Counted from the first letter of the stretch, positions 34,222 through 43,524 are shown. The stretch: 64,000 nt of DNA from Paraburkholderia largidicola (GCF_013426895.1 NZ_AP023175.1:2170001-2234000); one strand, 5' to 3'. The notes: generated from the letters alone by a model not told the origin. Translations and numbers: made by a program.

Positions 34222-35499
34222 TCAGACGTTGACGGGCAGGCCCGTCCGCTTTCTCGCGGGCTTCACGCTCGTCAAGTTGGGCAGACTACCGGCCACGAGT
34301 TCCGCCACGGCCTCCGCAGTCGCTGCCGAGAGGGTCCAACCCAAATGCCCGTGTCCAGTGTTGTAGAAAACGTTGCGTCGACGACCGGGGCCCACTTTGG
34401 GCAACATGCCTGGCAGCATGGGGCGCAGCCCAGCCCACGGAATGACGCGCGCCGTCGACATGTCCGGAAAATGCGTGCGTGTCCAATTGACGAGAGGCTG
34501 GATTCGATCCGAGCGGATGTCACGGTTCAGGCCATTCAACTCAGCCGTTCCAGCAACACGGAAGCGATCGACGCCGAGACGGCTGGTGACGATCTTGGCG
34601 TTGTCGTCGAGCAGGCTGACCCAAGGCGCGGCGTGCTGGCTTGCTGTGTCGTCGAGGCACACGGTGATCGAATAACCCTTCACCGGATAAACGTTCACGT
34701 GGTCTCCCACATACGCGGCTAGCGCACGACTTCCGACACCCGCACAGATCACTACGCGGTCGAAGCTCTGCGTATCAATCTGACCTTCGTGCACGGAAGC
34801 AATCGTCAATTCACCCGCTGCGGCTTCGGAAATGGACTGCACGGTCGTGTCGTAGCGGAACTCGACACCCAGACGCACGCAGGCTTCAGCAAGTCCACGC
34901 GTGAACTTGTGAATGTCGCCCGTCGAATCCGACTCGGTGAAGAAGCCGCCGTGAAACTGCCCATGAAGCGTCGGCTCGATGGCGCGGATTTCGTCGGGTG
35001 TCACCGGGCGCCGGTCAAGACCGCCTTCACGTAGCAATGCATTGACCTTTGTCGCGGCGTCGAACTCCTTGCGGGTGGCATAGAAATGCAAGATGCCACG
35101 TCGTTCGAGGTCGAAATCGATGTGCTCTCGCTCCGCGATAGAGAACATGTGCTCGCGTGCAGCGATGGCTAGCCGCACCGTTTCGATCGTGTTGCTGCGA
35201 TAGTTCGGAATCTGGCGCAGGAACTCGCCGATCCAGCTGTACTTGTGCCAGCTCGGCTTCGGATTCATCAGGAGAGGCGCGTCGCGGTTGAACATCCACC
35301 GCAGGCCTTTCAGCACTGTGGAGCGGCTGTTCCAGACCTCGGCGTTGCTGGCCGATAGTTGACCGCCGTTGGCAAATGACGTTTCCATTGCCGCATAGCG
35401 ATGACGTTCGAGAACGGTGACGCGATAACCGCGCCGGGCGAGGGCATAAGCAGTGGTGACGCCCGTAATTCCGGCGCCAATGATGGCAATATGGGACAT
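34222..35499 (-). CDS. dadA: FAD-dependent D-amino acid dehydrogenase-like protein (DadA family)
   Basis: The 425-residue protein starts with an FAD-binding motif IAIIGAGITGVTTAYALARRG and shows the DAO/DadA pattern throughout (SFANGGQLSASNAEVW, then GHGHLGWTLSAATAEAVAEL at the C-terminus). DadA oxidatively deaminates D-amino acids at the membrane, with electrons passed to quinone. A tandem glycine riboswitch lies in the leader, unusual for a D-alanine enzyme. A role with glycine, sarcosine or another N-methylated or D-amino acid is therefore possible. The neighbouring genes handle ureohydrolase and GMC/aldehyde chemistry, which fits amino-compound catabolism. The symbol denotes family, not proven substrate. 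Confidence 0.88.
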   Translation of the reverse strand: MSHIAIIGAGITGVTTAYALARRGYRVTVLERHRYAAMETSFANGGQLSASNAEVWNSRSTVLKGLRWMFNRDAPLLMNPKPSWHKYSWIGEFLRQIPNYRSNTIETVRLAIAAREHMFSIAEREHIDFDLERRGILHFYATRKEFDAATKVNALLREGGLDRRPVTPDEIRAIEPTLHGQFHGGFFTESDSTGDIHKFTRGLAEACVRLGVEFRYDTTVQSISEAAAGELTIASVHEGQIDTQSFDRVVICAGVGSRALAAYVGDHVNVYPVKGYSITVCLDDTASQHAAPWVSLLDDNAKIVTSRLGVDRFRVAGTAELNGLNRDIRSDRIQPLVNWTRTHFPDMSTARVIPWAGLRPMLPGMLPKVGPGRRRNVFYNTGHGHLGWTLSAATAEAVAELVAGSLPNLTSVKPARKRTGLPVNV

Positions 35500-35555
35500 G
35501 ACATGGTCCAGTGTTGGTTGAGCATCGCCGGCCGATGTTTACCGGCGTCAATGCC

Positions 35556-35740
35556 CCATCTGTCCATGTACCTGAGAGTTTCGCCATTACCGGCTACGGT
35601 AATCGCTCCCCTTCGGTGGGCGCGCAAGCGCCGCTCTCCAGATGTTCTCGCTGCACGGTCCTTTTGCCTGAGAGTTTCCGGGGCGGTTGCTCCGTCGGCG
35701 TCGTCGCGGTGGACGATCTCTCCCGTGCTTCGTTGTAGAA
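35556..35740 (-). promoter_or_regulatory. Tandem glycine riboswitch in the dadA-like leader
   Basis: On the minus strand two glycine aptamers follow each other. The first has GGGAGAGATC, then GCCGACGGAGCAA and AAACTCTCAGGCAAAAGGACC. The second has CTGGAGAGCGG, then CACCGAAGGGGAGCGA and AAACTCTCAGGTACATGGACAG. These are the conserved core elements of the gcvT class. A GC-rich hairpin (CGCCGG with CCGGCG, about 35521-35545) without T-run lies between the second aptamer and the start codon. This fits control of translation or a Rho-type switch; ON or OFF cannot be decided by eye. Confidence 0.93.
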
Positions 35741-35854
35741 CAGCGCAAGGCTACTACCTCAAAGAAACGACGGCAAGTCTTTTCAAATAGACGGTACTCA
35801 ACATCATGATCGGTGCGTGGCGGCCCCGTCGCGATCAGGCGGTGTCCGGGATGC

Positions 35855-35870
35855 TTCGGATTCTCCCGAA
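35855..35870. promoter_or_regulatory. Shared LysR operator 1, ureohydrolase promoter
   Basis: TTCGG-ATTCTC-CCGAA is an inverted repeat 160 bases upstream of the ureohydrolase start. It and the following TGTGTTTC and GCATTTTT elements closely match the promoter at 37962, which suggests control by one or both paralogous LysR regulators nearby. Confidence 0.6.
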
Positions 35871-36029
35871 GTGTGTTTCTGATATTGGGCATTTTTCCGT
35901 CGAATCTGTTTGCCTAGACTCAGTTCCAGATGCACAGCCGGCTCGTCACAACGGACGATGCTCCGGCCGTGAAGAAGGCGCCTGGTGCGCCGCACCTATC
36001 TGAACGATCAACAGGACGAGTGCAATATC

Positions 36030-37007
36030 ATGTCTGAAAATAGCTACGAAACCGGTCGGCTCAATTTGCCCTTTGTTGGAATCTGCACGTTCGCGAAGTC
36101 TCCGCTGTGTCTCGACTGGGACAAAATCGATGCGGATGTCGCAGTGATGGGCGCTCCTTTTGACTGCGGCACGCAGTGGCGGGCGGGCGCAAGGTTTGGT
36201 CCGCGCTCGATCCGGGACGCGTCGACGCTGTTCTCATTCGGACACGGCGGCGCGTACGACTTCGAAGACGACGTCGTGTACTTGCCCACCAACGAAGTTC
36301 GCATTGTCGATATCGGTGATGCGGACATGGTGCACACCAATACGGAGAAGAGTCACGCCAACATCGAATACGGCGTGCGCAAGATCCTGGCGGCGGGGGC
36401 GTTGCCGGTGGTGATGGGAGGCGATCATTCGATCAACATTCCGTGCATCAATGCGTTCGAAGGTCAGGAGCCGTTTCACATCGTCCATATCGACGCCCAC
36501 CTCGATTTCGTCGACGAGCGCCATGGTGTGCGCCATGGCCACGGTAATCCGCTGCGGCGCGCGGCGGAAAAAAGCGTGGTGTCCGGCATGACGCAAATCG
36601 GCATCCGCAATGTCTCGTCGACTGCGCGCGAAGGCTACGCCCAGGCACGCGAGATGGGCTCGGACATTATCTCGGTGCGCGACCTTAGACGCCTCGGCAT
36701 CCAGGGCGTCCTGGACCGTATCCCGAAGGGCGTCCGTTATTACCTGACCATCGATATCGACGGCTTCGATCCGTCGATCGCGCCCGGCACGGGCACGCCG
36801 AGCCACGGCGGCCTGCTGTACTACGAAGGACTCGAACTCTTCGCTGGTCTTGCCGAGCAGGGTGACGTGATCGGTATCGACCTCGTGGAAGTCGCACCGG
36901 ACTACGACCATTCGGGCTCGACGTCGATCCTGGCGGCGCAACTGCTGCTGAATACGATTGGCCGCGTAATGCATCAACGCAAAGTCAAACGAAACCTTTC
37001 CCGCTAA
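36030..37007 (+). CDS. Agmatinase/guanidino-acid ureohydrolase family protein
   Basis: The 325-residue protein is an arginase-fold binuclear manganese enzyme. Metal ligands appear in the three family motifs: GGDHS (130-134), DAHLD (155-159) and DIDGFDP (242-248). These enzymes release urea from agmatine, guanidinobutyrate, guanidinopropionate or related compounds; the motifs do not separate these. ATG 36030 is preferred over an upstream ATG at 35985. It lies between the riboswitch-controlled dadA-like gene and a convergent LysR gene. A promoter element shared with the LysR-regulated binding-protein and aldehyde dehydrogenase genes links it to a guanidino or amine catabolic route. Confidence 0.92.
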   Translation: MSENSYETGRLNLPFVGICTFAKSPLCLDWDKIDADVAVMGAPFDCGTQWRAGARFGPRSIRDASTLFSFGHGGAYDFEDDVVYLPTNEVRIVDIGDADMVHTNTEKSHANIEYGVRKILAAGALPVVMGGDHSINIPCINAFEGQEPFHIVHIDAHLDFVDERHGVRHGHGNPLRRAAEKSVVSGMTQIGIRNVSSTAREGYAQAREMGSDIISVRDLRRLGIQGVLDRIPKGVRYYLTIDIDGFDPSIAPGTGTPSHGGLLYYEGLELFAGLAEQGDVIGIDLVEVAPDYDHSGSTSILAAQLLLNTIGRVMHQRKVKRNLSR

Positions 37008-37018
37008 GTTCTGTTTAG

Positions 37019-37942
37019 CTATTTGCTGCTGCGTGCGGTCCGGCTGACTTTCCTGGCCGCCGCTCGCAGCTGGTTGCTAAACGCCTGCACGACTCGCGCC
37101 GATTCGGCGCCTTTGCGCGTGATGATCTGAAAATCCAGATGCGTCACATAGTGCTCGGGATCGATGCGTGCCAATAGTCCACTGTCGACCCAGGGCTGCG
37201 CATAGTGAGGCGGCAGAAAGCCCACGTAGTTGCCCGATAGAATCAGCATCGCGCGGCCTTCGACGTTGTCGACCGAGGCCGCGGCCTCTGTCATGTGCAG
37301 CAGCTTGAGTTCCTGGCTGCCAAGGTAAGCACGCGCAGCGAGGCGTTGTTTGCTTAGCACCGACAACGGGACACGGCCGCTCGCCCGCTCGTATAACGGG
37401 TGCGTCGATGCGCAGTAGAGCCCCTGTTCCTCCCTGTAGAGCGGCAAGTAGTCGAGACCGGGAATCTGCGCGGGAAATGGCCCCACGGCCAGATGCAGTC
37501 GCCCGTCCAGAACGTGCTGCTCCATGCTGCCAGGCGTGTCGATCTGCACATGCAGACGGACGTCGGGCGCCATCTGGCCGAACTCACGGATCGCTGTCGG
37601 CAGCGGCGAGTATTTGTCGGTCAAGGTTGCTTCGATCATGCCGAAGCGCAAGACACCCGAAAGCTGATTGCGCAACGTACCGGCTTCCATCTGAAACGTA
37701 TCGACCGCGCCGAGCAGACGCTGTGCGGCGGCGTGCAGCTCCGCCCCTTCGTCCGTCAGCCGGAAACCCGCGCGTCCGCGCTCACACAGCCGTAGTCCGA
37801 GGCGTGTCTCCAGTTGCGACATGTATTCGCTGATGCTCGATGCGCCGATGTTGAGCATCGGTTGTGCTGCGGCGAAGCCGCCGCAACGGACGATGGTTTC
37901 GAAGATCCGCAACAGCTTGAGATCTGTGTCCTGAACTTGCAT
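37019..37942 (-). CDS. LysR-type regulator, paralogue A of a pair
   Basis: The 307-residue protein begins MQVQDTDLKLLRIFETIVRC and continues GGFAAAQPMLNIGASSISEY, close to the LysR protein at 39252-40178 (same DxDLKLLRxF, VRCGGFxAAQ and LCERGRxGFRLT blocks). The effector domain runs from about residue 90. GAGGGA precedes ATG 37942. It is divergent from the binding-protein gene at 38088. The operator TTCGG-N6-CCGAA lies 20 bases upstream of its start codon, so autoregulation is likely. Confidence 0.92.
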   Translation of the reverse strand: MQVQDTDLKLLRIFETIVRCGGFAAAQPMLNIGASSISEYMSQLETRLGLRLCERGRAGFRLTDEGAELHAAAQRLLGAVDTFQMEAGTLRNQLSGVLRFGMIEATLTDKYSPLPTAIREFGQMAPDVRLHVQIDTPGSMEQHVLDGRLHLAVGPFPAQIPGLDYLPLYREEQGLYCASTHPLYERASGRVPLSVLSKQRLAARAYLGSQELKLLHMTEAAASVDNVEGRAMLILSGNYVGFLPPHYAQPWVDSGLLARIDPEHYVTHLDFQIITRKGAESARVVQAFSNQLRAAARKVSRTARSSK

Positions 37943-37961
37943 CGTACGGTCCCTCGGTTAC

Positions 37962-37977
37962 TTCGGAAATTGCCGAA
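37962..37977. promoter_or_regulatory. Shared LysR operator 2, LysR A/binding-protein promoter
   Basis: TTCGG-AAATTG-CCGAA lies in the 145-base divergent interval. The flanking TGTGTTTC and GCATTTT elements match the ureohydrolase promoter in order and spacing. Confidence 0.65.
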
Positions 37978-38087
37978 ATGTGTTTCATCAATGGTGCATT
38001 TTATTGGGGAATTTGGCTACGCAGAATTGCTCTCAACTGCCTCCGGAGGCAGGGCGAGTTGATACTTCACGATGTGAGGAGAGCACG

Positions 38088-39227
38088 ATGAAAAAATTGA
38101 GCGCAAGCGCATGGTTGGCGGCAGTCGTTCTGACGATGGTGTCGGCGCACGCGGCGACGGAGGAGCAGGTGGTGAAGATCGGCTTGACGGGACCCTTGAC
38201 CGGCCCGCAGGCCGCCATCGGCAAGGACGATGAAAACGGCGTCAGGATGGCGATCGAGCGGCTGAATGCCCAGGGGCTCGTGATCGGTGGTCGGAAGACC
38301 CGCTTCGAACTGGTCTCGCAAGATGATGCCGCCGATCCGCGTACCGGTATGACGGTTGCGCAGCGCCTCGTCGACGACAACGTGAAGGTCATCTTTGGGC
38401 CGTTCAATTCGGGCGTCGCAATTCCGATTTCAAGTTTGGTGAATGTCGCGGGGATCGTGATGGCGACCGTCGCATCGAACCCGTCGATCACGCAACACGG
38501 CTATCCGTACGTGTTTCGTATCTCCGCGAGCGACACGCAGCTTGGCAGCCGCATGGGCGAATTTGCGGCCAAAAAGTTGAAGATCAAACGGATCGCCGTG
38601 ATCGACGACCGGACAGCGTACGGTCAGGGCCTCGCCGACGAATATATCGACGCAGCCAAAGCCAACGGCATCGAGATCGTGGATCGGGAATACACGACCG
38701 ACAAAGCGACCGATTTCGTCTCGATCCTCACGCACATCAAAGGCGCGAACGCGGAAGGGATTTTCTACGGCGGCTATTACGCGCAAGCCGGGGCGCTGCG
38801 CAAGCAGATGAAACGCCTCGCGATGAACGGCTACCTGCTTGGCGGCGACGCCATGTGCAATGCCGAACTGGCGAAAGTCGGCGGGGACACGGTCGATGCA
38901 GGCGTGTACTGTCCGCAGGGTGGCCCCGTTCTCGATCAAACGCAGGAAGGGCGGCAGTTCAAGGCGGATTACAAGCAGCGCTTCCATACCGATCCATTGA
39001 CCTACAGCGCTGCGTTATACGACGGCATGAACATCGTCGCGCGGGCCATGCAAAAGGCCAATGCGATCGAGCCGGCACAGTACCGCGCCGCACTTGCTGG
39101 GATCGATTTTCAGGGGGTTTCAGGGCACTATCGTTTCGACCAGAATCGCGACCTGAAGGATTCGCCGATCACCATTTATACCTATCGAAACGGTGAGCCA
39201 ACGCCGCTGGCCTCTTCCCAGCCCTAG
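38088..39227 (+). CDS. Branched-chain-amino-acid-type ABC substrate-binding protein
   Basis: The 379-residue protein belongs to the LivJ/Peripla_BP_6 family. A signal peptide (MKKLSASAWLAAVVLTMVSAHA) is followed by VKIGLTGPLTGPQAAIGKDDENGVRMAIE, the family N-terminus, and by a two-lobed receptor fold. It captures an amino acid, amide or related ligand in the periplasm. GAGGAGAGCACG precedes ATG 38088. No Liv-type permease or ATPase genes adjoin it, so it must use a transporter encoded elsewhere or serve as a sensor. It is divergent from LysR A. Confidence 0.9.
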   Translation: MKKLSASAWLAAVVLTMVSAHAATEEQVVKIGLTGPLTGPQAAIGKDDENGVRMAIERLNAQGLVIGGRKTRFELVSQDDAADPRTGMTVAQRLVDDNVKVIFGPFNSGVAIPISSLVNVAGIVMATVASNPSITQHGYPYVFRISASDTQLGSRMGEFAAKKLKIKRIAVIDDRTAYGQGLADEYIDAAKANGIEIVDREYTTDKATDFVSILTHIKGANAEGIFYGGYYAQAGALRKQMKRLAMNGYLLGGDAMCNAELAKVGGDTVDAGVYCPQGGPVLDQTQEGRQFKADYKQRFHTDPLTYSAALYDGMNIVARAMQKANAIEPAQYRAALAGIDFQGVSGHYRFDQNRDLKDSPITIYTYRNGEPTPLASSQP

Positions 39228-39251
39228 ATCGAAGCGGACGATTCGCCATCC

Positions 39252-40178
39252 CTACGTCACGTTCGCTGGCTGCTGGGTCAGACGGTAGCTTTCCATCAAG
39301 TCCGTCATGAATACCTGCAGGATGGTAGGGGGCACGGCGGCCCGCTTCGTGATTGCGCAGAACGGCCATCGGGTGCCGAACTGGTCGGGGCATATGCGAT
39401 GCATCTCGTCGCGCGCGACCCAGCGGGCAGCGTAATGGATCGGCAGAAAGCCGATGTACGCGCCCGATAGAATCAGGATGGCTTGCGCCTCGATGTTGTC
39501 CACGGTCGCGGCGGCTTTACTGGCGCTGAGCATGCGCAGGTCGTGCTGCTGCAGATAGCCGCGCGCGACTACGCGACTGGACGCGATGGCCTGTTTGAGT
39601 GAGGCATCGTCGGGCGGAAGGCCAGCGAGCACATGATGCTTCCCGCAATACAGTCCGTCCGGTTCGCCATAGAGGTCGGTGTAGGTGAGCCCCGGTACGT
39701 GCAGCGGAAAATGCCCGACTGCGATGTGCAACCGGCCATCGAGCACCCGCTCCTCCAGTTCGGCAGGCATACCGACGTAGACATCCAGATGCACGTCGTG
39801 CCCCCTCGATACGAACGCCTGCAGTGCCTGCGGCAGAGGTGAAGCCGAGTCGGTCACCGTGTTGTCGATGATGCCGAGGTACAGCCTGCCTGAGACGTTC
39901 TTCTTCAGTGCATCCGTGTCCACACAGAAATTTTCGACCGCCAGTTGCAACCGCTGCGCGGCCTCGTAAGTCGCCTGGCCGTGTTCGGTAAGGCGAAAGC
40001 CGCTGCGCCCCCTCTCACACAGCTTGAGCCCCAGGCGCGTTTCGAGCGTCGTCATCTGTTCGCTGATGGTCGACTGGCTGACGTTCAGGGTCGCCTGGGC
40101 GGCGGAAAAGCCGCCGCATCGCACCACCGTCATGAAGACCCTTAAAAGCTTGAGGTCCACGTCCTGCAACTGGATCAC
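39252..40178 (-). CDS. LysR-type regulator, paralogue B of a pair
   Basis: From GTG 40178 the protein has 308 residues and begins with LQDVDLKLLRVFMTVVRCGG, collinear with LysR A at 37019-37942. GGAGCG lies 6 bases before the GTG; the frame is open to 40295, but upstream residues have no counterpart in paralogue A. The C-terminal effector domain also aligns with A (HVTHLDFQ/ GTRWPFCAI ends). It is divergent from the aldehyde dehydrogenase gene with a T-N11-A palindrome between them. Confidence 0.9.
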   Translation of the reverse strand: MIQLQDVDLKLLRVFMTVVRCGGFSAAQATLNVSQSTISEQMTTLETRLGLKLCERGRSGFRLTEHGQATYEAAQRLQLAVENFCVDTDALKKNVSGRLYLGIIDNTVTDSASPLPQALQAFVSRGHDVHLDVYVGMPAELEERVLDGRLHIAVGHFPLHVPGLTYTDLYGEPDGLYCGKHHVLAGLPPDDASLKQAIASSRVVARGYLQQHDLRMLSASKAAATVDNIEAQAILILSGAYIGFLPIHYAARWVARDEMHRICPDQFGTRWPFCAITKRAAVPPTILQVFMTDLMESYRLTQQPANVT

Positions 40179-40205
40179 TGTCGTCGCTCCGTTTATCCCG
40201 CTTGC

Positions 40206-40220
40206 TTCGGAATTTCCGAT
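40206..40220. promoter_or_regulatory. Shared LysR operator 3, LysR B/aldehyde dehydrogenase promoter
   Basis: TTCGGAATTTCCGAT contains a perfect T-N11-A palindrome (TCGGAA-T-TTCCGA, 40207-40219). It lies 28 bases upstream of LysR B and resembles the TTCGG..CCGAA sites at 35855 and 37962, although with shorter spacing. Confidence 0.65.
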
Positions 40221-40371
40221 ATGAATATCTGATCCACGTGATTTTTTCCCGCGGCCGTGTCGCTCATAGTCTCTCAAAAGGCCGCGCTGCCACAAGCCAC
40301 GTTTATATCGATGTTTGCCGATGGCCCACCAGAGGCCGTGCAGCAGTTAATCCGTATCACAGGAGACAATG

Positions 40372-41880
40372 ATGGATAAAGTCGTACAAAATTATCTGGA
40401 GACGTTCGGGATCTGCGAAGCCACTCAACGGTTTCTCTCCAGGCCGCAGAAGATGTTGATTGGCGGCGCCTGGGTTTCACAAGGCGACCGGGAATCGTGC
40501 GCGGTGCTCGAACCGTCCACCGGGGGCGTGATCACGCAGATTCCGCTGGCGACGACTGCCGATCTGGATCACGCGGTCGAAGCGGCTCGCAAACAATTCG
40601 ACGGGGGACCGTGGCGAAAGCTCAAGCCCCTCGAGCGCGAACGGATGCTTCATCGTCTCGCCGATCTGATCGAAGCGAATGCAACCGAGCTGGCCGAGAT
40701 CGAATCGATCGATGTCGGCAAGTCAGTCGCCAATGCGCGTGACGTCGACGTGCAGGGCACGATCGACACGTTCCGCTATTTTGCAGGTTGGGCGTCGAAG
40801 CTTCATGGCCGTACGGTAGAACCCTCCCTGCCTGGCGATTATGTGGCCTACACGCGCAAGGAGCCGATTGGTGTCATCGGCGTCATCGTCCCCTGGAACT
40901 TCCCGCTGCAAACGATGGCGTGGAAGGTAGCGGCCGCGCTCGCCGCAGGTTGCACGACCGTCATCAAACCAGCCGAGCTGACGTCGCTGTCGACGCTTCG
41001 CTTCGCGGAGTTAGTGCGCGAGGCCGGGATTCCGGACGGCGTCGTCAATGTCATCACGGGGCGAGGCCGCGACATCGGGGCGGCGATGGCCGCCCATCCG
41101 GGTATCGACAAGATCACGTTCACGGGTTCGACCGAAGTGGGCCGCACGGTCGGGCACGCCGCCGTGAGTGGCATCAAACGCATCACGCTCGAACTGGGCG
41201 GCAAATCGCCGGTGCTGGTGCTGGGGGATGCCGACATCGAGGCGGCTGCGCAGGCTGTCGCAAACGGCATCTTCTTCAATTCCGGACAGGTGTGCGATGC
41301 GGGAACACGGGTGTACATCCAGCGCGGCATTCACGACAGGTTTATGGATGCGTTGATCGAACGCACGCGTCAGATGAAGATCGCGCCCGGCCTCGATCGG
41401 GATTGCTTCATCAGCCCGCTCGTTTCCGCGCTCCAGAAGGATCGTGTCGAGTCGTATATTGAAGCAGGGCGGCGCGAAGGCGCGGAAGTGGCGTACGGTG
41501 GCCGTTCAATGGATCGGCCGGGCTATTTCGTCGAACCGACGATCTTTGCGCATTGCCGCAATGACATGAAGATTGTCCGCGAGGAAATCTTCGGTCCCGT
41601 GCTGGTGACTGCACCCTTCGACGATGTCAGCGACGCGTTGACGCTCGCGAATGACTCGCCATACGGTCTTGCCGCCGCCATCTATTCCAACGACCTGAAT
41701 CGGGTACATAAGCTGATTCCGGAGTTGCGCGCCGGCACGGTCTATGTCAACGCGCACAGCACCATCGACCCGTCGATGCCATTCGGTGGTTTCAAGGAAT
41801 CCGGCTTTGGCAAAGACCTCGGCTCCGAACAACTCGATCATCTGATGGAGAGCAAGGCGGTCTGGATCACGTTGCACTGA
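40372..41880 (+). CDS. NAD(P)-dependent aldehyde dehydrogenase
   Basis: The about 502-residue protein is a standard ALDH. The nucleotide-binding segment is PWNFPLQTMAWKVAAALAAG, the general base is in LELGGKSP (Glu about 274) and the catalytic Cys in FNSGQVCDAGTR (about 308). It oxidises an aldehyde to the acid. It resembles the phenylacetaldehyde/amine-derived aldehyde group and is not a clear BetB. AGGAG fits ATG 40372 best (6 bases); ATG 40369 is directly before it. It heads a plus-strand operon with an NCS1 permease and a GMC oxidoreductase. The likely sequence is alcohol to aldehyde to acid on an imported compound. Confidence 0.93.
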   Translation: MDKVVQNYLETFGICEATQRFLSRPQKMLIGGAWVSQGDRESCAVLEPSTGGVITQIPLATTADLDHAVEAARKQFDGGPWRKLKPLERERMLHRLADLIEANATELAEIESIDVGKSVANARDVDVQGTIDTFRYFAGWASKLHGRTVEPSLPGDYVAYTRKEPIGVIGVIVPWNFPLQTMAWKVAAALAAGCTTVIKPAELTSLSTLRFAELVREAGIPDGVVNVITGRGRDIGAAMAAHPGIDKITFTGSTEVGRTVGHAAVSGIKRITLELGGKSPVLVLGDADIEAAAQAVANGIFFNSGQVCDAGTRVYIQRGIHDRFMDALIERTRQMKIAPGLDRDCFISPLVSALQKDRVESYIEAGRREGAEVAYGGRSMDRPGYFVEPTIFAHCRNDMKIVREEIFGPVLVTAPFDDVSDALTLANDSPYGLAAAIYSNDLNRVHKLIPELRAGTVYVNAHSTIDPSMPFGGFKESGFGKDLGSEQLDHLMESKAVWITLH

Positions 41881-41997
41881 CGCGTCAATCCGCTGACGGC
41901 GTCCCAACCGGATATAGCCCAGCAAGCGGGCGTTGGGGCGTCGCATGGATGACCGGTCTATCTCATTCCATCAACCTCTCACTCGAGTCAGGGGTGC

Positions 41998-43524
41998 ATG
42001 ATGCAGGCAGCAGACGAAACAGTGAAAGGCACCGTAGCGGGAGTCGAGCACGGCGCCATTGAAGGCCATTCTATCGACTTTATTCCGGATAACGAACGAA
42101 CAGACAGACTATCCAGACAGGGGCCATTCTGGTTTCTGGGCAATTTCACGTTCTTTACCATGACCATCGGCTTCGTAGGTCCCAGCATTGGACTGAGCGC
42201 GCTGTGGACCACCATAGCCGGCACGCTGGGCATCATGTTCGGCACCTTGTTCATGGCTTTTCATGGATCGCAAGGTCCGCACCTTGGTTTGCCACAGATG
42301 ATTCAGTCGAGAGCGCAGTTCGGCTATCGCGGGGTCATCGTCGTGTTGTTGGCTACGTTATTTGTGTTTGCCGGATTCAACATCGTCAACCTCGTGCTGA
42401 TGATGCAAGGCCTCAAAGCACTGTTCAACTGGGACCCTGTCAAGATCGCGCTGGCTGTGACCGTGCCGGCTTCGATTCTGGCGATTCTCGGTCACGACTG
42501 GATGCACCGGAGTTTCAAATGGGCGTTGTATCTGTCGCTGCCCCTCTATGGACTCGTCACGGTCGCCGTGCTGATGCATTGGGTGCATGACGTGCCGCTT
42601 CCCGCTGTCGCGCCGGGGGCCACGCCACCGCCGCCGCTGGGCTTCGGCTGGATCGCTTTCATCGCGCAGTTCGCAGCGGCCGCCAGTTACAACATCGCCT
42701 ACGCACCGTACGTATCCGACTACTCGCGCTACCTGCCGAAGAACACGCCGAGCGGCAAACTGATTGCGGCCGTGTTTCTTGGCGCCTCGCTGTCGGGTGC
42801 GTGGATGATCGCGATTGGCGGCTGGCTGGCCGACCATCTGCATGCAACCGACGTGCTGGTTGCATTGAATCAGGTGGGTAACGACCTCGCGCCGGGGATG
42901 GGCAGCGTTGTGGTTGGCGTCACGATCCTGGCATTTTTCCCTGTCATCGCGATGAACATCTATAGCGCAAAACTGACCGCCATCACGGGAGTCGATTCAT
43001 TCCGGAAACTCCAGCCTACGCCCAGGATTCGCATTCTCGCGATTATCTTCGTGGTGATCCTTCAGCTTGGTGTGGCGCTTAGCATCTATACGTCGGGTAA
43101 AGGTCTTTCCGTCCTGAATATCTACCTGGTCGTCATGCTGTATTTTCTGGTGCCCTGGACGGCTGTCAATCTGACGGACTACTTTTTCGTCCGCAAGGGT
43201 CGCTACGCCATTCCACACTTCTTCCTGCCTCATAACAACCTGTACGGGACATGGGGCTCGCGCGGTCTGACTGCTTACGCAATCGGATTCGCTTCGATGA
43301 TTCCGTTCTTCTGCGTGCTCGACGGCGCTAACGAGGTGTATGTCGGGCCGCTTGCCCGCGCGATGGGCAGCGTCGATCTGGCGTGGCTGGTCGGTCTGCT
43401 GGTGTCCGGGCTCGCGTACTACGCACTATCACGCTCGCTCGATCTGAAGCGCGAAGAGGCGGTGATCGCGTCCATCGAGAAGACATCACCGCAATACACC
43501 ACCGGCGACAAAGGTCGCTACTGA
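41998..43524 (+). CDS. NCS1-family permease (cytosine/purine/allantoin type)
   Basis: The 508-residue protein has about twelve predicted membrane helices and the NCS1 N-terminal pattern (WFLGNFTFFTMTIGFVGPSIGL, then GSQGPHLGLPQMIQSRAQFGYRG). NCS1 carriers import nucleobases, allantoin, hydantoins or thiamine precursors with H+ or Na+. Its place between an aldehyde dehydrogenase and a GMC oxidoreductase suggests another nitrogenous substrate. Expression from the LysR B promoter is likely. Confidence 0.92.
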   Translation: MMQAADETVKGTVAGVEHGAIEGHSIDFIPDNERTDRLSRQGPFWFLGNFTFFTMTIGFVGPSIGLSALWTTIAGTLGIMFGTLFMAFHGSQGPHLGLPQMIQSRAQFGYRGVIVVLLATLFVFAGFNIVNLVLMMQGLKALFNWDPVKIALAVTVPASILAILGHDWMHRSFKWALYLSLPLYGLVTVAVLMHWVHDVPLPAVAPGATPPPPLGFGWIAFIAQFAAAASYNIAYAPYVSDYSRYLPKNTPSGKLIAAVFLGASLSGAWMIAIGGWLADHLHATDVLVALNQVGNDLAPGMGSVVVGVTILAFFPVIAMNIYSAKLTAITGVDSFRKLQPTPRIRILAIIFVVILQLGVALSIYTSGKGLSVLNIYLVVMLYFLVPWTAVNLTDYFFVRKGRYAIPHFFLPHNNLYGTWGSRGLTAYAIGFASMIPFFCVLDGANEVYVGPLARAMGSVDLAWLVGLLVSGLAYYALSRSLDLKREEAVIASIEKTSPQYTTGDKGRY

